Assembly (NCBI RefSeq): GCF_020184175.1
Contig: NC_065530.1
Coordinates: 33,395,260-33,459,259, forward strand
DNA: 64,000 nt
Source: Aphis gossypii
Taxonomy: Eukaryota; Arthropoda; Insecta; Hemiptera; Aphididae
Direction: 5' to 3'
Shown: positions 41,928 to 53,175 of the stretch, in pieces
How positions within the stretch are numbered: the first letter of the stretch is position 1
Layout: each line of letters starts with the position of its first letter
Program-made: the position numbers and the translations under genes
Notes under the pieces: generated by a model
Told to the model about the DNA's origin: nothing
Database searches by the model: none
The model's input: the letters and a program-made list of their open reading frames with translations, nothing else

Positions 41928-44900
41928 TTAATAACTATCAACACTTCTATTTTTTGCTTGTCTGATAACAACTAATCTTTTTCTTGCCTCTTCTAACTCT
42001 CTTTCAATTCTTAACACATCAGATCTAGCATCTATTTCTTGGGCCATACCACCGACCATTTTTTCATTTAATATAAGATTTTTGATTTCATCAGTTTTCA
42101 TGGCTTGGCGAGCTGCACGAACTACATTTTCAGTTGCACGTTTTACTACGTTACCTAAAATAATAAAAAAAATTAATTAAAAATTTATATTAAAAACAAT
42201 CAATTTTAAACTATTACCTGAAGCTAAAAGGCGCTTTGTAGCATCACTATTTGGATCTGCTTTTACTTTGCATGCAACTAAAAGTTGTGTTGTGCAAGAA
42301 GCCACTTGATTAGCTGCAGATATCAGTTTGTCTTCGCTTGATAAACCTTCAATTATTTCACGAGCACATTCTACTAAGGTATGAGTTGCTGTGGCAACCA
42401 TTCTAGCAGCATACACTAATCCATCTACCCCTTCATCAACTCCGATTTCATGTTGTGCAAGTGAAGCTGTTTTGACTAATGCACAGGTAGCAGCCGCAAT
42501 TGATTTTACAGCTTCTAGAATAACTTCATCAGATTTCCAGCAAGTTTCATCAACTTTGAATTCGTAAGGCCTGGGTTGAATTGTATCAAGTTTTTTAACG
42601 GCTGTATCGATTGAAGTTGCTGAATCCAATAAATGATATTCTATAGTTTCAATATGCTCCACAATTGTAATTAAATAATGTACCTTTGATGATAGGCGTT
42701 GAGATACTTCTTCTAAAACCCGTTTTGTAGTAGTACAAGGCCTTTTGGAATTTTCTAAAACTGTAGACAAAAAGGTCTTAAATTCTTCAGCAACTTGACG
42801 TCCAGCATCCAACACTTTTTCATTTAAATTTTTCCCATGACAAGCAGTTAATAACTCGCTAACTGATTTATGACTTTCTTGTACTGCATTTCTGACATCA
42901 TTTGGTTTTCCTTTGTAAACAATATCTAACATATTTTTAGTTGTTTCATCAATACACTTTGCAGATTGAATAAGTGATTCTGTCGTTGTCTCATAATTTG
43001 ATACATTATAATTTCTTTGCAAATCTTTTTCAATCAATTCAACTGTTGATTCCATAACATTAGTATTTTTTGTACGTTCATCATCTACAGATTTCACAGT
43101 TTTCAATAAAGAAGTAACATTAGTCACCAACACTTTTGCTTTGTCCTTTAGTTCCTCCATAGATGGAGTTTCAAAACAACCCTTAATTAATTCTCCAAGT
43201 GAACTAGCAACATCTTTTACGGCTGTAATCAATTTAATTTGAACTTCACGGTCATCTAATGAAGCTGCACCAGACTTTACAAGTTCTACAAGTTTCAATA
43301 CTGTGGTTACTGCATTTCTAGAAGAATCGTCCAATTGTTCTTTGGACACTCCAACACCTGCCACTAATGATTTGGTATTTTCTACCAGTGTTTTGGAAGT
43401 TTTTAAAATGTTTTCCCTGTAGTCAGAAAATTTCTGTTCATTTATTTCTAATTCTAAATTATTACTTTCAGACATAGTGGTATCAAGATCTTCTAAAACA
43501 CCTGATATGGCTTCAGTGCAGGTAATTTCAATAGAAGTATATTGTTCCTCAGAAATGTATCCAGTTGTATAAGATGTGGCCTCTTGTGGAACTCTGAGAA
43601 TAGCAGGCTTAGCAACAGATTCAGTTTTTACCTTATGACCATTACTTTCTATCACAATTGCTTTTAATGGACTTACTGTATCTTCCATCACTGTAGAATG
43701 TTCATTAGCATCGATTCCAAAATGATCCTTAGCTTCTTTTTTTTTTAAAATTATATCAATATAACCAGATATTAATTGTAGTATTTGCTCTGCCTCTGTG
43801 GTTTGGACAGAATAATAACGATCAGAATAATCGCCAAAATCTAATGTAAATGTATGAGGTGAAGCACCCCACCGCCGAACACTAGTTAAAGGCCAATTTT
43901 GTAATATTTCTTTACTTCGTTCATCCAAGCGTAACACAGAATCTTTAGTAACTCCAAGAATTCTAGGCACAAGTTTATTTTTACCTTTCATTTCCTCTTT
44001 AACTAAGAAAAATGTAACACCATATGTTGGAAGTGCTCGGACAGTTCTAGTGTACAAAACTTTGGCTTCAAGCTCAGGTAAATCTATGTATTTCTTGTGT
44101 TCAATGAGTATTTTTTTTTCAATACCTTTATTTTTAATATAAGATTGTGGCAGGAATTCTTTTAAATCCAATAACGGAGGTTTATGTTTAGTTTCATCGT
44201 GATTGCCAAATTGAATATGTGTTTGTAAACCTGCTAACTGGATTGCAAGATTTTCAGTAACAGGATGAGTACCTTTTAAAATAGCATCCCTCGTTTCAAC
44301 ATATAATAAATTTAATTGAATTGGATCATGGGAATCTATGTTACCGTCTGAAAAGAAAAACTTGCGTTTTAATAAAACCCCTTCCTTTTCATCAATTCCC
44401 TGTTCTCGTAAACTCGCTCCTGGATTAATCCAATTAGTTTCTTCATCTGTCTTCAATTTTTTACGCAAATGTTCCATCTTATGATCCCGTTTAATTGAAT
44501 TTCCCGCATTGACATTATTTTCATCGCCTTCGGGAAATTCGCGCACCAAACTGTACTCATCGTGGTTAGTTATGCCCAGTTTAGCACAAACCACGGCCAT
44601 AAGGTTGGCAACGGGCTGGGTATCGTCTATCATTAAGGTTTTTACAGTCCCGTCAAGTGTGCTAACCTTAAGTGGACGCACTTTCTTGCGATATTCAAGT
44701 AAGTCGCCATTTCGCAGAATATAATACTCGAAATTACGTGCAGGTTCGAGGTATATGCCTTTTTTGGAATCTTCGTCGGCCAAAAACAATGTGTACTCCG
44801 ACAGATGGTCAGATGACGCTTTTCCGCTGATCTGACAGCACGCCTCGTACACAGACGTAGACGGGTCGAATTGTATCGTCTTCGTCACCCCGTCGTCCAC

Positions 44901-44930
44901 AAACCGAATACGTAAAGAAAGCGTAGCCAT
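41928..44930 (-). CDS. Talin-like protein with FERM head fused to C-terminal rod; most of rod absent
   Basis: Exons 44930-42218 and 42154-41928 join in phase 1 to 979 residues; talins normally have about 2500 or more. Talin links integrin tails to actin at adhesion sites. Residues 1 to about 405 are a full F0-F1-F2-F3 FERM head (SLRIRFVDDG; YSLVREF; RRWGASPHTFTLDFGDY with W354 matching the integrin-contact Trp; SGYIDIILKKKEAKDHFG). A linker follows that retains talin-type residues (VSPLKA, SVAKPAILR). From about 470 the protein resumes at the rod's late bundles: DLDTTM, YRENILKTSKTLVE, VTNVTSLLKTVKSVDDE, EAVKSIAAATCALVKTAS, QVASCTTQLLVACKVKAD. The last exon carries the actin-binding/dimerisation end (KMVGGMAQEID, ERELEEARKRL). 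By alignment from memory this equals R11-R13 plus the dimerisation helix, so about ten bundles are missing, including the autoinhibitory and main vinculin-binding ones. The frame is uninterrupted, which argues against a pseudogene. The 2.7-kb intronless block suggests a processed or rearranged paralog. Confidence 0.9.
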
Positions 44931-47640
44931 TATTGTCGTCGACGGTTACGATTAAATCACTGTTAAACATACAACAAGAACGCACTTTTGTACCGTGGGT
45001 TTCAAGCATAATGAAACAACAGGTGAACATTGCCTTTTATGGACATAGCTAGGTGTGCACCTACTTTTCGTTTTGTAGATACGATAATTAAGTATGAATA
45101 CAACTTTCCTAAGGTCAATAAAACGCGTCGAATAATTAAAAAAACTATATTTTTTTAAGTTTTACATGTAGATCCATATTGAATAATATTTAGAGAAATA
45201 ATAATTTTAATCCGATTATTACTCGTTGACGGTAATACAATACAATAACAAATTAAAATGTATTGCCTGTCGCCTGTGTCTTGTGTACGTATTATTGTGG
45301 TATTATCATCGTGTTATCTAGTATTTTTTGTATAATATTTTGTATTTACTGATATCTCACATATTTTTATCTCTGAAAAGTAAAATATCAAATAACGTAT
45401 ATAATTACTAATTAGTGGATCAATCAAACTTGAAAATATTATATCATCACGTTAATGATAATAAGTAATAACTGATGGATGATAGATTTCACTATTCACT
45501 ATTTTTATTACTACAATTAATTGTTTAATTGTTTAATTGTTAAATTATTTATTTAATTACAAGGTATCACGATTGGCATAATTATAATATATATCTCATA
45601 TCATTAATCGTGCAAGGTACTAGATAGTCACACCTATATGGTAGTTGCACGAATAATAATTAAAAGTATATCTTAATCCGTGAGTAGTTGTAACTTTAAA
45701 TGTTATGAGTGTTATGACTACTACCTTATTAATCTAAGACCGTGACTACTACTGTCTTGAATATTATTTATTTCATGATATAAGATAAACCCATATCAAA
45801 TAGAAAAATAAACAAAAAAGTCTTGAAATTGATTAAAAATTTTCCCAGATTTGATTCATTAAAAATATGAAGTTCAGATTGATTTTATTTTATTAGAAAA
45901 ATGTTATAGTTTAGTTCAATTTAAAATCCTTGACTTATCAAATATCAATTACTAGTAATTAATATTATGAGCCACCAATAATACAAAAAACTAATATTGT
46001 TTTTAAGCTTTTTTAATTACTTTTTTTCTTTTATATTAAGAACTATAAGTCATAAAATCATAAATAATTATCATAATTAATAATAATATGTAATGAAAAT
46101 AATTAAATAAATATTTAAATTACATAGTTCTCAGAAATAATTTATTGTACATTTTTTTTTTTTTTAATGTCTTAATCAGTTTCATTTTCTTTTCTTCAGA
46201 TATATTTAAATATAAAATTATTGATAGTACTATTTTACATTTTAATTGATTGAAGTGATTAATTTTAATAGGAATTATTAATAATTATTTTCATAGTTGT
46301 GTTTTAATAAAAAATAAATAATGCTTATTTACTGAAGCTTGAAGTAGTGAAGTGGATAAGTTATATAAATATATATAATGTTATATAAATGAATGCAAGG
46401 ATCACTATCTAACAATGAACAGTTTTGTTTAAATATCAATAATTAAAAAAATAATGTTGTACAGTAATTATTTTAATTCTTCATATTGATTAATTATTGA
46501 CATTTGATAAGAAGAAGTGTCATTGTATAATATAATAAAAAACATTACTAAACATTTGTGGACAAATTCCCATTTTAATAATACCGAAATGAAGAATGTC
46601 TAAGAAAGTTACCACATAATAGATTTAAATAATAAATACCATCATGGGCCTGAATAGATTAAATACAAAGTGATCCCACAATATTATTACAACTAGTTTA
46701 AATTGGTAAATAAATATAAGTATTTAAATTTATTTTATGTATATTCTAATAATTATTTAATAGTTAAATCATATTTTAATGTTACAGTGTGTTTGATAAA
46801 TAGGAGCTAGTTACATATTTATTTAATTCACAGAATAATTGTACAGTAATAAAGTAAAATGTTATTTTTTTGCAATATTAACAAAGGCTTATGTTTTTAG
46901 CACGAGTAAAATTTGATTTTTAGTGTTTAAAATAAAAACTTTAAGTTTCTTTAAAAGAAAGATAATTAACATACACGTGCCATGACAGCAATTTACTCAT
47001 GTAGCAAAAGTGTCATAAACCTAATTATTATTGAATTACATGAATTGTAATTTTTAATTTTCCACATCTCTTTAAACATTTGCTAAACAATGGATTTGCA
47101 AAATGTTTTTACTAAAATATTTAAATATTGAATTATAAATTTAATGAGAACATAATTGTAGTAGTAATTTAAAAAATGACACAAGACGCTATATTTAAAT
47201 GCAAACATAAAAATGTATAATAGGATCAAGTTAGAGTGCCAATTTCCATTTTCATAAATTAACCAAAAAATGATTTAATATTATAGTGTGCAAAACTGAT
47301 AATTTATCTCAACATATAAAACTTTTCGAATACTCACAATCACAATATTATATGTGTCTATAAATATATTTGACTGAAAACAACAATTAAATACATTATT
47401 GCATAGACTATTTCAAATATAACAACCCTCGAGGCCCTAACACAAATAAATTCTAAAAATATAATAACAAACTTCTATAATATTACTTTATAAAAATTAA
47501 TTGCACTGATACATTATTCGTAATAAACACTAAATTTTATTGCAGTCATACTGACAATGTAGATCATGAAATACATGATGTTCTTGTGCGAGTAAATAAC
47601 AAGTGATCAGGCAGTAGGAAAGGAAATATTTTACTTTAGA
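44931..47640. other. AT-rich spacer upstream of the talin-like gene
   Basis: No coding exon found. The first 120 bases upstream of the talin-like ATG are CpG-containing and hold an overlapping upstream ATG frame (45030 to 44809) that may be leader or chance. The rest is simple AT-rich sequence. A minus-strand AATAAA at 47536-47541 is a candidate poly(A) signal for the neighbouring thiamine pyrophosphokinase gene. Confidence 0.45.
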
Positions 47641-47675
47641 ATAAAATATATCAATCTAACAATGTTCTTCTTGAT

Positions 47676-50600
47676 TTAGAAACTTTCTTCATAGCCCATA
47701 GTCATTGTCCACAATAGTGGAGAACTGTTGGTGATTGTGACAATTGGTTCTCCATTGAATGTATTACTACTGCTGGTAAGTCCTCCCATTTCCATAGGTT
47801 TTCCACCTAAAATGAACAGTAAAATGTTATATTTATGTAAAAAATTGTACAGCAAACATAGCTTGTTCATACACAGTACAGTTAAAATAAGTCATATGGG
47901 CTTGGAAGTATTTCCAAATAAAAACAATCTGTGTTGATCATACAGGATCCTTATAAATTACCATTAGTTGCTGACAAAAAAAATGTGACCTGGCCTCAGC
48001 ACCATATTGTTCATATCTACCGCTATAACCAAATGATACATAACCATTGATTTTTTATATGAATACATTGGAACATTACTACCAATACATGTTGTATTTG
48101 TGGACATAAAAAAATAAGCACTGGCCAGCTGGTCACTAACTAGACTATACATTTCCAATAGTCTTTTAAATTCTTTAAAGTGTTGAGAATTAACATTTTT
48201 AGTTATAAGATTTGATAATCACTACTAAAAAACTGCAGCTTGGCACATAATGAATAAGTCTCATTTTTTGTGTCTCCAACGATATTATATTAAATAGACT
48301 AACTACAAGACAATCATTAAAAAAATATTTATTTGTATTCCATCTAACTATAATTACTATTTATCACAACTTATTTTTTAATTGTATAACTTTTTGATAC
48401 AGATAAAAAGTTACAGTTTATTATCAAACCAAAATTAAAGTATAAGCATTATATTATAGTGTACGATCTACAGATCCATGGTTGACTACACATTTGGAGG
48501 TACCATTTATATTTTGTGCAAGAATAGTACCTATAGATTAGATCCGAGGTCACCAAATGACGGCCCGCAGACAAGGAGAGAAAAAGCCGATAATTTAATA
48601 CATGACCTAATTTAATTAGCATATTACAGGGATGGCAAACCCATGGCACGCGAAAAGATTTTGTGGGCACGCGAAGATTTTTACTATAATATATTATATA
48701 ATATGATAGGTAATAGGTTAACATATTTAAACATATAATAATATAATATTTTTCACATGGCACGCCTCTAAAAAAAAAAAAAGGTAATTTTGGGCACGCA
48801 ATGTTCAAAAGGTTTGCCATCCCTGGCATATTACAATAAATACAATGTACTTCCAATTTTTATGGCCCGCTAGAATTTTCCGAATTCTTTATGTGGCCCA
48901 TGAAAAATATTAATTGGTGACCCCTGGATTAGATTATATTCAAGCCTAAAAGCATGTCGTTATACTATCATTTAATTTTAATTTTAATTTCAAGTTGAAT
49001 GATCAAGGTTATTTGGATATTGATTAAAAATACATATATAAAGTAGGTTAATAAAATAAGAGCACCAACATTTTCAGTCTACAAGCATCATAATTCTTAA
49101 TCCAATCCTGGTTGTCATTAAATAAAATAAATAAATAATAACAATAAAAAAATCTAGCTAATTAGATTTATTAAGAAATTATATATTCTTAAACTAATAT
49201 TAGCTATAGTATGAAATATAATAATTGTATTAGGTTTGACTCTATCAAAAGAATAGTAATAAAAATTATAAATTTAAGTCAATGTTCAAACAAAAAAAAA
49301 TGTTAATAGTCTGTATTGAGTTTGAAGCATATTTTATTTTTATGTGTTAAGTCACAAAATTATACATTTTTTGTTGACATAGTATTATTAAATCAATTAA
49401 TGTACTAATTACTTTGATAAATAATGAAGACAACCACCCTTTTTGAATAATTAATAACAAAATGTAATAAAAATTATAAAAAAATCTTATAAAATTTAAA
49501 AAATATTTTTTTACTATTATGAATAATTTTACTAAAATTTTGTTTCTATAGTAATATTTTATACTAGTGATTATATTTAAAAGATGTTATTATTTCATAA
49601 CTCATAAATATTTTAATATTAAGAAATGTTAACTATTGTTTAAATGTATACCTACATTAAAATAATTATGAATTTTTTTAAATATTTTAGATTACCGAAT
49701 AAATTTAAATCATATTTTTTTTAATTAAAAGTTTTGGTTTTGTAGTATTAGTTATATTATATAATTAACGATACTAGTTTAGAAAGCAACAATTTTTAGT
49801 GTGACAAGAATTATAGTCTAAATATTTTACCATATTGAAACTATGGACATTCCCCATTAATATTTCTTCCTCATTTAAAGACCATACATAATTCTACAAA
49901 GAAAAAGTTTATATTAGAACAAATAGGTAGAATAAGTAACGTTTTGATAAAAAAAAAATTAAGAATTTAACATTCAAGTATTTTGATTTTTTTGTTAAAC
50001 AAACCAGAGTTAAAATCCATTAATTTAATTAAATTGTTAAATATCCAGATATGGATAATTCAATAAAAAATTTTTTTTTACTATATTTGGAATTTCTATG
50101 ACAGAAAATCTAGCAATTTTTTCTATTTTTAATAATCCATAATATAATTTAATTATTATAATATATTTAGTTATAATATACAAAACCAATATGACTATAA
50201 CCTTTAAACTTACGACAGGATCTCCCTTGTTATATAAATATAATACATAGAATCTTAGAGCCTATAGAAATTTTTTGAAACTTTTATTAGATCTGAACAT
50301 TACTTATATTATTGTAGTAGTTAAAACTTTTTTATATTGTATCTATTGATGAGTTTAATGTTTATATATTAGTGATTAACGGTTTTAGATCCATAGATAC
50401 TAGTATTTTTACTGGTATACAAAGCAAATTTAACTATAAATAAGAAAGCAAATATCATTGAATTTAAAACCGTTAAAATAGCATAATATATGGTTTAAAC
50501 TCGGATGAGTACCTAATCATTAATCAACAATTAAAAAATATAAATTTCTTACTCAAATTGAATGCATTTATTGAACAGTATATTCGATCAAAAAAAAAAA

Positions 50601-51735
50601 GAATTAAAAAGAAAAATAACAATGACCAACCAAATCATTTAAGTCATTTTAAATTAATAAAATTATAAGATTTTATTTTTCACTACAGTATGTTGACTAT
50701 TCTACTACCATTAATTTTGCATTAGTAATGCAAAACAAAGTGCATGATTTATAATAACTAAATGAAATGTAAATAAACTATTAAATAAAGTAAAATACAC
50801 ATTGAAAAATTGTTTAATATAAGTAGCAAATCAAACCATCATTCTAAAATAAATCGAATACACCAATATTTCAGTAATAAACATTTGGGTATAATTTAAA
50901 AATGCATAAGTAATTAAAAAAGGCAACAAGGCTTACTTAAATTCCATTTGAGTCCTGTAGTTGTACATTCGTTGCATGCCGAACCCATTGGAAAAAATCC
51001 TACATAATTATTCTCTGGGTGAAACCTGAGGGACTGAGGAACATGGATACGATGTGTGCCGGCCTGGAGCAACCAGGTCAATGAATTTCTCCCTAGAAGA
51101 TATATGTCTTCGTCGAAATAAAGATCTTTAGTTTTAGATTTGTACAAAGTGTTTAAATTTGACAAGAAATGATCGACCCTATGGCACATGTTAACCATAA
51201 CAATAATAGAATCTATTGATTTACAATGTTCTAAAAAAAAAAAAAATCAACGTTAATCATTATCATAGTATTACAAGTAGCATAATTATATTTATAATTA
51301 CTTGCAGAGTATTTCTTAACCTCTTTAAGTGCTTTGGTGAAGTCTGTCTCATCCTGGTTGGGTGTGGGAATGATTGTTGAACCCATTGATACAAACTGAT
51401 CAACGACAGCAGGGTTGGCCGAATCTAGATCACCAGTTATGAGGTCGGGGAATTTTAAGTCATCAAATGAGTTTTGTTTGACAAAACTGTGCCATTTGTT
51501 TGTGCCACCATCGACAGTCACTCGGAGCCAGGCTGGAAATAAAAATGAATGCAAAATTTGGTTAATAAATGGATGTCAATGTGGTGACTGAACACTCACA
51601 ATTATTCCACAGATGCCGCACCAGCTTTGGTGGATTTTCAATGCTTGTGTTTAACACAACCACAGCCGTGTTCGCCAGTCGTAAGTCTTCCAAATCTGGC
51701 CACCAGTCTCGGGACTTAGGAGGATCGGAGATCAT
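47676..51735 (-). CDS. TPK1: Thiamine pyrophosphokinase, four coding exons
   Basis: The enzyme transfers pyrophosphate from ATP to thiamine, making the cofactor thiamine diphosphate in the cytosol. Minus-strand exons 51735-51600, 51532-51302, 51230-50937 and 47806-47676, all phase 1 and GT-AG, give 263 residues (human about 243). The N-terminal catalytic domain shows V-D-G-G (52-55), TGDLDS (78-83) and PNQDETDFTK (103-112), the acidic metal and nucleotide-binding residues of the family. The C-terminal thiamine-binding domain shows LLQAGTHRIHV, TTTGLKWNL, SSSNTFNGE and SPLLWTM. The usual glycine-rich G-x-x-G-R-x-D segment is replaced by VNMCHRVD (135-142): Arg and Asp remain but the glycines do not. 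The start is the first ATG two bases after a clear acceptor. Intron 3 (50936-47807) contains nested MITEs. Confidence 0.92.
48544..48926. mobile_element. hAT-like MITE (outer element), interrupted by another MITE
   Basis: The ends CCGAGGTCACCAA and TTGGTGACCCCTG are inverted repeats, flanked by identical 8-bp duplications GATTAGAT at 48536-48543 and 48927-48934. Subterminal GACGGCCCGC and TGGCCCGC are also shared in opposite orientation. Removing the inner insertion (48627-48833, with one duplication copy) leaves about 176 bp. Non-coding. Confidence 0.88.
48627..48825. mobile_element. hAT-like MITE (inner element) inserted into the outer one
   Basis: It starts CAGGGATGGCAAACC and ends GGTTTGCCATCCCTG, a perfect 15-bp inverted repeat. 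Identical 8-bp duplications GCATATTA flank it at 48619-48626 and 48826-48833. It contains repeated GGCACGC words near both ends. At 199 bp and non-coding it depends on a transposase in trans. The perfect ends and duplication indicate a recent insertion, later than the outer element. Confidence 0.93.
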
Positions 51736-51981
51736 AGCTGCAAAAAAATCCACACACCGACGCGTAAAAGGACCTCTTTACTAAGTACTTTTTTTTATAT
51801 AAGTACTACTAAAACAAACACTAATTACCGTCACTACACCGGAATAATTATGCAACGCATAAAATTACAACACTAACTACCGAGCACGAAACTACAGACT
51901 GCACGAACACTAACCTCGTGAATAACAAATTTTCGATAGCCAATTAATGGCAATGGAACACGGGATTTTCATACGACTTAC

Positions 51982-52130
51982 GAACAAGTCTTTAGGACGA
52001 ATGACGGTGGAGCACAACGATAGATTAAGGAATACTGCCTGACTGTCTCGTCTAACACGCACTACGTATAACCGGTCGCACACGGCCACCGCCACTTCTA
52101 CCGACCATCGTTGTCGTTCGAACTCTATTT
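51982..52130 (-). promoter_or_regulatory. TPK1: Probable 5' non-coding exon and start region of the thiamine pyrophosphokinase gene, with uORF
   Basis: The coding start sits just inside an acceptor, so an upstream exon is required. This CpG-richer segment ends in a canonical GTAAGT donor (G at 51981). It contains a short upstream open frame from ATG at 52108 to TAG at 52052-52054 (18 codons, MVGRSGGGRVRP...). An alternative donor, GTTAGT at 51914, would keep an in-frame upstream ATG and add about 20 residues to the protein; I prefer the GTAAGT donor. The 5' boundary is approximate. Confidence 0.4.
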
Positions 52131-52977
52131 AATTTATTAATGGATTTCCAAATCGGAGCAATTATTGTAATTTAATATTTATATTATTATTTATTTTTGT
52201 ATGATAATAAAATGACTGATAAGCAAACGACGTACAGTCCACAGACACATATAAGTATATAAGTGAATACACATACATATATTATTATCTACATTGAGTT
52301 CAGTGTAACAACACTTCAACAGTCAGTGGCTGTTGCTATATTTCAAAATAAGAAAGTGCCTTTCACTAAAAACATAATAATATGTCATTCGATCACTATG
52401 ACGTCAGTTGTGTACAAGACTTAAAGATTACTACTATATAATATATAGTTATTTTCGTAATCGTGGTCATACGTCACGAGTCAAACATTATCAGGCTTAT
52501 AGTACGGAATAAATTAATGGTTATGGAGTGGACTGTGATTGTACACATACATTATCAAAGACGAGTTGACATTCAGTGAGAAGACGTGTTAGAACCCTAA
52601 CCACAGTTAGTCAACCGGCTACCACCGTGTGGAACTGATTACCCCGCCAAATTCTACGGCAAAATGTATTCATTAATGGTAATCCGATCATGAACATAAA
52701 CTAGAATCTGATTATTAATAATTTGTTATTCTTATAAAAAAAAATACAATATTGGCAGTGGCGCATAGGATTTCTCCAAACGCCTTAACAGTCGATCGTC
52801 GGTATGTATTTTATTTTTTTTAAAAAAGTGAACAAGTAGAAACCCTTTTGAGTTTTGATGTACAATTGGTACTTAGGTGTCAAGTGTACCTCGTTAATGA
52901 TGATACTAAATAATTATTATTTAAGTGAGTAAGTAACAGTGGTGGAATGTTTCTGATTTCAACTGCATTGAATATAG

Positions 52978-53175
52978 CAGTGGTAACCAAACTATTTTTG
53001 GTCACGATCTACCTACTAAAAATATACTTCACCTTTGGTGATCGACTTCCATAGAAAATTGTAGTATTATACAGATACAATTTATAGACAATTTGTTCAC
53101 TACAACCTTACTTAATTTTCGTGCGCGTGGCCCTAAAAAATAAATTCTAACATGATCGACGTTTGTCTGCCCCTA
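52978..53175. mobile_element. hAT-like MITE, family 1, copy B
   Basis: It starts CAGTGGTAACCAAAC and ends GTTTGTCTGCCCCTA, flanked by identical 8-bp duplications GAATATAG at 52970-52977 and 53176-53183. The interior closely matches 31857-32052 in the same orientation (TTGGTCACGATCTA, AAAATATACTTCACCTTT, GCGTGGCCCTAAAAA, TAAATTCTAACATGATCGAC). Confidence 0.88.

Larger units (their letters stand above)
47870..50936. other. TPK1: AT-rich intron 3 of the thiamine pyrophosphokinase gene
   Basis: Apart from the two nested hAT-like MITEs at 48544-48926 this 3.1-kb intron holds no recognisable feature. Open frames within it overlap the MITEs or are low-complexity. Confidence 0.6.

Noticed and set aside
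48449..48856. 135-codon minus-strand open frame
   Set aside because: It overlaps the nested MITEs inside an intron and has no protein signature.
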